Source of the DNA: Pollenia angustigena
Taxonomy: Eukaryota; Arthropoda; Insecta; Diptera; Polleniidae
Reading direction: 5' to 3'
DNA: 64,000 bases
NCBI GenBank assembly: GCA_930367215.1
Contig: OV884056.1
Span: forward strand, 282,578,067 to 282,642,066
The notes below the pieces were generated by a model. That model saw nothing but the letters and a program-made list of their open reading frames with translations. It did not search any database and was not told where the DNA came from. The translations under genes were made by a program, and so were the position numbers. The stretch's first letter is position 1; every line of letters begins with the position of its first letter. Positions 58,029 to 64,000 of this stretch are shown here, in pieces.

Positions 58029-58853
58029 AATTGTCAACATAGTCTTCAAGCAATATGCAGTGATATGTTGCAATTTTAGACTAAATGGTACAATCAAATC
58101 AAACAGATTTACTCCGATCTGACTGCCAGTTTTTTTTTATATCCGTCTCAAACTCAGAACTTGTGTGTTTTACCGAACCAACTTAATTTAAACCTAAGAA
58201 TTTAAATACGAATATTATTTTACTATGTGAGCTAACGTTTTTCTTTTTTTTTCTATTTAAAGTAGTATATTTCAGTATACTAAAATTGAAAAAAAAAATC
58301 TGCAGAGACTTAAGTTTTTTTTTTTTTTTTTATTTTTATGGACATATAACAAAAATCCCATTTTTCTCCAAACATTTGGACCTGGAATTTTTTCTTTACT
58401 TTTCCTCAGTTTGAAATCACACCGAATACATTGTCTTATATCTGTTTTAACATTATTAATCAATTTCAAGTGCCACCAGGTGCCACCTCTCAAGTTTTTG
58501 CATTACACAGTACAACATTTTTCAGCTGATTGATTCGGGACTCAATTCTGATAAGGCTCTTTTGTTTAACATAACTCGAGAACCACTAGTCGGATTTTGC
58601 TGAAAAAAATTTAGAAAAATCAAGAATTACAATTACTTTCATCTGTTTATATAACATTTTGCTACATAAGCAACAGTTTCGCAGTTATAAATAAATGTAT
58701 GAAGAAAAAAAATATTTTTTGCCCAAGAAATTTAAATTTTTTATTTTTAATTCATAAAAAACCCAAAACAGTAAAAAAAAGTTTCAAGTTTTATTACTTT
58801 CACGTAAAGTCGCATAACCTATGAAAAAAATGAGACATAAATCATGAAAATCG

Positions 58854-59195
58854 ATGAACGCGTTTCGCTTTTATTCACAATTAAGTGAAGGTATGCATTT
58901 CAAAAATTTGCTCGAGATATGCACAAAATTCTTTGCAAAAACATTTATGACTTTTTTTATGATTCTCAGAATTAAAAAAAAAAAAGCAATAAACAAAAGG
59001 TTATTTGATTTTTATGATTGCGGTAGCAAAGTAATAAGCGGTAATAAATGTGCGTGGAAAATTGAAAGGAAAAAAGGTAAGTGCACTTTTTTAATTATTT
59101 GGGTTTTTTTCGTTGGCTATCTGCATGATTTTTTTACACAAATTGCACCCACATTTATGAGTGGTCATGTTTTAGAACGTTTCGAAAAATTTTAA
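58854..59195 (+). other. 113-codon ORF upstream of the transposase, doubtful
   Basis: An open frame inside the element (starts MNAFRFYSQLSEGMHF, contains a Lys-run and YDCGSKVISGNKCAWK). No similarity recognised and composition is Lys/Phe-rich as chance ORFs here are. Could be leader sequence only. Confidence 0.15.
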
Positions 59196-59273
59196 ACGCA
59201 CACGAAACAGGTATATAGACTCCCTTAAAAGAATTCATAAGTACCTTTCAGTAAAATGTTGAAACTTACGTAG

Positions 59274-59309
59274 TATTTATAGGTGTTCACTGATCGATTT
59301 TTGTCATTC
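59274..59309 (+). promoter_or_regulatory. Candidate core promoter of the Transib transposase
   Basis: TATTTATAG (59274-59282) lies 32 nt before the A (59306) of TCATTC (59304-59309), which fits the arthropod initiator TCAKTY. This would give a 71-nt 5' UTR before ATG 59377. Both motifs are short and the spacing is the main support. Confidence 0.4.
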
Positions 59310-59376
59310 AACAAGTGCTGGCGAACGCGAAATTATTTAATTATAACTGAAACTAAGGACCAAGAGTTTTACGGCA

Positions 59377-61236
59377 ATGGAAAGTTTTTCTATTTCTCAT
59401 GGGGTTTTATGCTCGAAGCTTCTGGAATTTGACAAAGACAGAACAAAATTAAAACAGTTTTTGCAACAATTGCACGTTGGCTTAAACGATACTAGAGCAT
59501 GTGAAATTTTGGATACAATATATAAACACTTTTACTATAACTTCAAACAAAGATGGCAGGATTCTAACCGTACGAAGTCGCGATTTGAAAAAAAGAATGT
59601 AAATTGGCTTGAAGGCACATTTACAATTAAGTTTACTGAGGCTGAATGTTCTACCAGTTCTGCACTTGGTCGGCCCCGCAAATCGTTTGAGGAGTGCTGT
59701 GATCGCGCCAAACGATACAAAAGGGATGAAGTACGTTCTATGTTTCCTCAAGAAGTAATTGATTTTTCTTCTAATATTTCAAAAACCAACCACAAAATTT
59801 GTACATTAAAAACTTTGGGGATGTTTACAAAGCTTGAACTTACAAAAGAAAAATACGAGTATCTAATGCATTGGTTACAAAATGAAGGATATAACATACT
59901 CGTACCATACAAACAACTCACGAAAGAAAAAACTAACAGTTATCCTCTAGAAATTTCTATCACTGAAAGTTCAGGCAGTGTACCTCTGCAAAATCTGTTG
60001 GATCATACTGCTAAAAGAGTCCTAGAGACCAAATCAGTAAAGGAAATAAATAATATTGAAAGCGGAAATCTAACAATGTACTATAAATGGGGATGTGATG
60101 GGGCATCTGGTCAAAGCGAATACCAACAGAGGTTTTCAGATGATCAAATTTCTGACTCTCATTTATATATGACATCAGTTGTACCACTAAAATTATCATT
60201 GAGTGATGACATAAATAAATTAGTATGGAACAACAATAAACCTTCTTCCACACAATATTGTAGAACACTACAGTTTGCGTACGTAAAAGAGACACCTCAA
60301 GTTATACGAGAAGAAAAGAGAAGAGTCGATGAGGAGATATCTCAACTAAAAGAATTTGAGTTAACAGTAAATAATCGTAACTTTAAAGTTAAACATGAAT
60401 TATATTTTACAATGATTGACGGCAAGACAACACAATCAGTAACAGAGACACCAGCAGCATCTTCTTGTTTTATTTGTGGAGCAACAACATCCAAGATGAA
60501 TAAAATCGAAGAAGTTCAAGCTATGCCCGTAAATGAACAAGCACTGCAATTTGGTATGTCACCACTTCATGCGCGTATTAAGCTGATGGAGTGTCTTTTG
60601 CATGTAGCTTACAATCTTGAATTTAAACGTGGAAGAGTCGACTCAAATACTCGTCCGATAAGAGAAGCCCGAAAATGTTTGATAAAGCGTGAAATTAAAG
60701 AGAAAATTGGAATACAGGTTGATACTGTTAAACAAGGCTCTGGTACGACAAATTCAGGAAATACGTCACGAAGATTCTTTGCTAATTCTGCTTTAATTTC
60801 CGAAATCACGGGTCTAGATGAAGACATAATCAAGAGGTTTTCAACAATTCTCGAAGCTATAACCATTACCGAGGCACTAGATCCGAAAAAATTTGGTGAT
60901 TTTTGTCTGGAGACGGCAAAAAAGTTTGTTGCACTGTACGAGTGGTACAATATGCCACCAACACTCCACAAAATTCTGATTCATGGAAAATATATAATTG
61001 AAAAGTGTATTTTTCCTGTAGGCTTATTATCCGAAGAGGCTCAGGAAAGTCGTAACAAAGACTTTAAAAAATATCGCCTTAGACACTCCAGAAAATGCAG
61101 TCGAATTGCCACGAACGAAGATATTATGCACCGAATGATGGTAACATCAGATCCCATGATCTCACACTTGACTCCTTCATTTAGCCAGAATAAGTATAGT
61201 GATATAAGCGACGAAGTTAAGGCTCTTTTAGAATAA
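59377..61236 (+). CDS. Transib transposase, RAG1 core-like, 619 aa, intact
   Basis: DDE recombinase that nicks next to the CAC end, forms hairpins and inserts with 5-bp duplications (known for Transib and RAG1). The ATG has good context (GCAATGG) and an in-frame TAA lies 33 nt upstream. Residues 98-120 (GRPRKSFEECCDRAKRYKR) match the basic segment typical of Transib proteins. Catalytic residues can be aligned with RAG1: D241 in CDGASGQSE (D600), D348 in TMIDGK (D708; spacing 107 here, 108 in RAG1) and E557 in SEEAQESRNK (E962). Zinc ligands: C364 and C367 (CFIC, like RAG1 C727/C730) and H531 and H536 (HKILIH, like H937/H942). No stop or frameshift. RAG1's N-terminal RING region is absent, as in other Transibs. 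Nuclear protein, presumably. Confidence 0.95.
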   Translation: MESFSISHGVLCSKLLEFDKDRTKLKQFLQQLHVGLNDTRACEILDTIYKHFYYNFKQRWQDSNRTKSRFEKKNVNWLEGTFTIKFTEAECSTSSALGRPRKSFEECCDRAKRYKRDEVRSMFPQEVIDFSSNISKTNHKICTLKTLGMFTKLELTKEKYEYLMHWLQNEGYNILVPYKQLTKEKTNSYPLEISITESSGSVPLQNLLDHTAKRVLETKSVKEINNIESGNLTMYYKWGCDGASGQSEYQQRFSDDQISDSHLYMTSVVPLKLSLSDDINKLVWNNNKPSSTQYCRTLQFAYVKETPQVIREEKRRVDEEISQLKEFELTVNNRNFKVKHELYFTMIDGKTTQSVTETPAASSCFICGATTSKMNKIEEVQAMPVNEQALQFGMSPLHARIKLMECLLHVAYNLEFKRGRVDSNTRPIREARKCLIKREIKEKIGIQVDTVKQGSGTTNSGNTSRRFFANSALISEITGLDEDIIKRFSTILEAITITEALDPKKFGDFCLETAKKFVALYEWYNMPPTLHKILIHGKYIIEKCIFPVGLLSEEAQESRNKDFKKYRLRHSRKCSRIATNEDIMHRMMVTSDPMISHLTPSFSQNKYSDISDEVKALLE

Positions 61237-61249
61237 TAAATTAAAAAGT

Positions 61250-61577
61250 AGATTTAAAATAAATAATAAATTAAAAATTAAAAAAATCATTTAAATTTTT
61301 TGTTAGTTAGGGCTTTTTACATTGTAGGTAACGATATACATTTGTCTAGCTTTCTTTATTTTGATTACTTTTGTATATAACTATATAAATAAAACTAAGT
61401 TTGTGATGAAATTAAAAATAGATTTAAAATAAATAATGAATTAAAAAAATCATTTACATATTTTTTGTTAGTTAGGGCTTTTTACATTGTAGGTAACGAT
61501 ATATATTTCTCTAACTTTCTTTATTTTGATTACTTTTGTGTATTACTATATAAATAAAACTAAATTTGTAATGAAAT
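61250..61577 (+). repeat. 170-bp-period tandem duplication in the Transib 3' region
   Basis: 61250-61411 and 61420-61577 match closely (GGGCTTTTTACATTGTAGG, ATAAATAAAACTAA, GTAATGAAAT blocks). Each contains AATAAA near its end, so the transposase transcript has at least two candidate polyadenylation signals. Confidence 0.85.
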
Positions 61578-61598
61578 CATTATATTTTTTGAAAAATA

Positions 61599-61637
61599 TA
61601 CTTTTTTCCTCACCTCCATACAAAAATCCCCAGTGTG
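61599..61637 (-). repeat. Right Transib terminus, 23-spacer RSS-like
   Basis: Read inward on the minus strand: CACACTG (61637-61631), 23-nt spacer (61630-61608), AAAAAAGTA (61607-61599). The extra 11 nt relative to the left end lie between the shared GGGATTT and GGAAAAAAGT blocks. Confidence 0.75.
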
Positions 61638-61642
61638 CGTTG
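61638..61642. other. Right target duplication of the Transib element (CGTTG)
   Basis: Exact copy of 57995-57999, immediately after the CAGTGTG terminus. Confidence 0.92.
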
Positions 61643-62030
61643 TTGGCTTGTTGGTATGAAACAAATTAAATATCATATTTACATGAATCACAAATAGCAT
61701 TGGAACAAAAAAAAAGAAAACTAAAGTTTTTTGTATGTTTATTTTAAAATCCAAAGTGCTTGTAAAACTTTTTATGCCATAAGCAACTCTAATAAATGAT
61801 TACAACATTATTATACTTTCTAGATTCCTTGTCTGCTAGTTAAATTGACAAAATATTTAAATATGAAAAGTCTATTTTAAACAGCGTCCAATCACAAACA
61901 TTTTAAGAATACTTAATGAACTTGAATATTTCCTTAAGCTTGTTTAATTCGTATTGGGATTTGTGTAACAATTTATTCTGGCTGAGATATTTTCACGTTT
62001 TAAATTAAGGAAGAATGTTGGAAGAATCTC
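61643..62030. other. Intergenic, no feature seen
   Basis: AT-rich flank of the Transib element. No supported feature. Confidence 0.5.
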
Positions 62031-62320
62031 AACCAATTGTAGCAGGGAATGTAAGAATATATAAACTCACTGTTTATTGTTGTTGTTTTTGTTTTGAGCT
62101 TTGGAATTGTTACAAGTAAAACCTGGGGCTAATAATTTTTATACGCTTAACAGTTTTATTTGTTTTTTTTTTTAGTTTTCTAAATGAAGTTGACGTTTCC
62201 TGACGATCTGGCCTAAGCACCATTGAAATGCGCATAGGAATAGCTTATCCTTTCAACAATAAATTGCAGCCTTCTAATCAGAAATAAAAATTAGGAATTA
62301 AGCACGACAAACAAAATCTT
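62031..62320 (+). repeat. Dispersed repeat Q, copy 3
   Basis: Most diverged copy: CAACCAATTGTAGCAGGG, CTGACGATCTGGCCTAAGCA, GAAATGCGCATAGGAA. Followed after about 140 bp by GTGTTGCCA as in copy 2. Confidence 0.75.
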
Positions 62321-62873
62321 TAAAAAAGGAAGGACATTAATTTAAAAACATTTTATGAAATTCTCTAAATCAGAACAAACGAAATATTTTTATATAATAA
62401 CTAGGCCAACCAATTGCAATTGCTTTTTTTGGTTTACCAGATAGAATGTTTTTTGATCAGTGTTGCCACGACCAAAAAAAATTTGTAACCAAAATCTAAA
62501 AATCAAGTAACCAAATGCAATAAAAAGTAGCCAAAGTATTTATGAATTTAAAACACCATTTTATTTGCACTTCTGTTGCAAAATATTTTACAAAGGTATG
62601 AATATAGACACCTAAACCTCTGGTCTGCAAAGTATTTATAATAGGCCTTATAATTTTTATAAGTTTTTTTTCGTCTATTTTCAAAACTGCAGGAGTGAGA
62701 GCTTTCAAACTTTTAAAAAATGAACAGACTAATCTTTGTTCATTTACCGGTTTCATATTGCCTCGGTGGTCCCTACGCAGCCCGAAAAGAAATCCATATT
62801 TTTCCCTACGCGCTCAAAAAATCCCTAGAACTCTGAAAAAGTCCCTTCATATCCTTCTTTTCCCTATGTTTAT
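62321..62873. other. Intergenic, no gene seen
   Basis: Short ORFs near 62500-62910 are not supported. AGTGTTGCCA at about 62459 continues the repeat Q similarity. Confidence 0.4.
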
Positions 62874-63400
62874 TATACCCTTCACCACAGGTGTAAAAGG
62901 GTATATATAAGTTTGTCATAACGTTTGTAATTTCCACAATATTGATTTTAGACCCCATAAAGTATATATATTCTGGGTCCATATGAGAAGAGAAGTTGAT
63001 TTAACGATGTCCGTCTGTCCGTCTGTCCGTCTTGCGTTTGATATGTGTTTTCTGGATAATCCAGACATGATAGCGGCTAGGTTGTTTTACATTTATGTCA
63101 CATACAGTCCACCATTTCTTGCTATTGAAATTCAGCAAGATCGGTCCACAAATGGCTGAGATATGATCAAAAAACAACGACTGCCTCTAATTTTTTCCAA
63201 AAATCCCTTGTTGTTGTATTTTTATTGCTTTTTTCTGTATATCTGGAGAACGGCAAGAGCCAAAGTTTCCAAATTAGGTACACACATTAAGGTTGTCAAT
63301 ACACACCACCCTACAAAATGTGGGCGGGATTGGATAAGTGGGCGTGGTACCTCCCGTACAAAAAAAATTAAAAATTGTATAAAAACCTAAATTTTAGGGC
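62874..63400 (+). mobile_element. mini-me/DINE-1-like element
   Basis: Starts with the stem TATACCCTT..AAGGGTATA (62874-62905). A TA-rich block, the core GAAGTTGATTTAACGATGTC and (GTCY)n units GTCCGTCTGTCCGTCTGTCC (63009-63028) follow. Then comes a module ending GGGCGGGATTGGATAAGTGG, shared with 19780-20620. Layout matches known dipteran mini-me elements. Non-coding. Confidence 0.7.
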
Positions 63401-63697
63401 TGTCATATGTCCTATGGATATGACTTATATACCAAAATATCGGAACATATTAGTAGAACATATTTTATAAAAAACTCGGGACAATCGGTTCAGATACAAA
63501 AAAATTATGACCAAAACTAAATTTTTTTTTTTTTTAATTCCCACTTTCGGGAACCATAGGTCTACTCGAGTCCAAGCTTTATAACTCAAGTAAATGGTAA
63601 ATTTCTTCTTTAACACGTCGGTATATAAATCTGTCTAATCGGTTGAAAAATGGCTGAGTTATAATCAAAATACTGAAATCCCAAAAATTACTCTTTT

Positions 63698-63850
63698 TAT
63701 ACCCTTCACCTCAAGTGGAAAAGGGTATATATAAGTTTGTCATTCCGTTTGTAATTTCTGCAATATTGATCTAAGAGCCTATAAAATATATATATATATT
63801 CTGGGTCCTTATGAGGAGAGAACTTGATTTAACCATAACGTGCCATATTT
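63698..63850 (+). mobile_element. mini-me/DINE-1-like element, second copy, truncated
   Basis: TATACCCTTCACC..AAAAGGGTATATATAAG repeats the start of 62874, then CTGGGTCCTTATGAG and AGAACTTGATTTAACC. The GTCY run is absent and the sequence diverges after about 63840. Confidence 0.65.
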
Positions 63851-63879
63851 CATTTTAATGATATTCGATTAACGTTCCT

Positions 63880-63945
63880 TCATGGTTCAGTTGTCTAGAG
63901 GGTGTGCTAGAAACTGAGAGTTCCCTGGTTCGAATCTTGGTTTTT
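63880..63945 (+). repeat. tRNA-derived SINE head
   Basis: TGGTTCAGTTGTCTAGAGGG resembles a tRNA A box region and CTGGTTCGAATCTTGG has a near-perfect B box, about 40 nt apart. Arms do not form a full cloverleaf. Homopolymer runs follow toward the window end. A degenerate tRNA gene is the alternative. Confidence 0.45.
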
Positions 63946-64000
63946 TGAAAAGAAAATTTTTTTTTTAATATTTTTATTTTTTTATGTTCTAAAAACGATT

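Larger units (their letters stand above)
58000..61637 (+). mobile_element. Complete Transib (RAG1-like) DNA transposon, 3638 bp
   Basis: Both ends begin CACACTGGGGATTT (14 bp identical) and both contain GGAAAAAAGT a little further in. Perfect CGTTG duplications flank it. The interior carries an uninterrupted RAG1-like transposase on the plus strand. Transib termini start with a CACNNTG-type heptamer related to the V(D)J recombination signal. The element has a long non-coding left part (58000 to about 59270), a single-exon gene and a duplicated AT-rich 3' region. Intact ends, duplication and ORF together suggest a recent and possibly autonomous insertion. Confidence 0.95.

Overview
This window reads as repeat-dominated, AT-rich intergenic DNA from an insect, most likely a higher dipteran fly. 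The basis is the mix of mobile elements: Waldo-like R1-clade retrotransposons sitting in (ACAT)n arrays, mini-me/DINE-1-like elements with the GTCY microsatellite core, Tc1/mariner and hAT remnants, a Helitron, and a Transib element. No species can be named from the sequence. No conserved single-copy host gene was recognised. The only plausible non-transposon ORF is 152 codons on the minus strand at 50428-50886, and it is uncertain.

Layout. 1-14016 is a retrotransposon nest. (ACAT)n arrays at 1-174, 2362-3099 and 13552-14016 alternate with three same-orientation Waldo-like copies. A (175-2361) is 5'-truncated and has lost its reverse transcriptase (RT) core. B (3100-8058) has a full, highly structured 5' leader but broken ORFs and no 3' end. 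A' (12622-13551) is a 3' fragment nearly identical to A. Between B and A' lies a CR1/L2-type LINE (C, about 8059-12621) with an intact ORF1 and a frameshifted ORF2. 14017-35700 is a mosaic of MITEs, a foldback element, degenerate mariner and hAT transposases, an internally deleted LINE, mini-me-like modules and tRNA-derived SINE heads. 35706-37410 is a non-autonomous Helitron with internal tandem repeats. 38699-40215 is a non-autonomous hAT with a perfect 8-bp target duplication. 40224-57990 holds more TIR elements, a recent 0.5-kb tandem duplication, dispersed repeats and the candidate small gene.

The standout is 58000-61637, a complete Transib element. It has a 5-bp CGTTG target duplication, CACACTG heptamer-like ends, and an uninterrupted 619-codon RAG1-like transposase in which the catalytic D241, D348 and E557 and zinc ligands C364, C367, H531 and H536 can all be placed. 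An A-rich block shared by both ends lies 12 nt from the heptamer on the left and 23 nt on the right, the spacing of RAG recombination signals. Almost every other transposon protein here is broken, so this copy looks young or maintained.

A second unusual signal is in the leader of Waldo-like copy B. It contains two tandem copies of a predicted three-way-junction RNA and three tandem hairpins whose stems change in compensating pairs. Several families of short MITEs share terminal patterns (TWA-flanked G..CCC..TTYACA ends and TA-flanked CAC..AGA.A ends), which suggests cross-mobilised groups.
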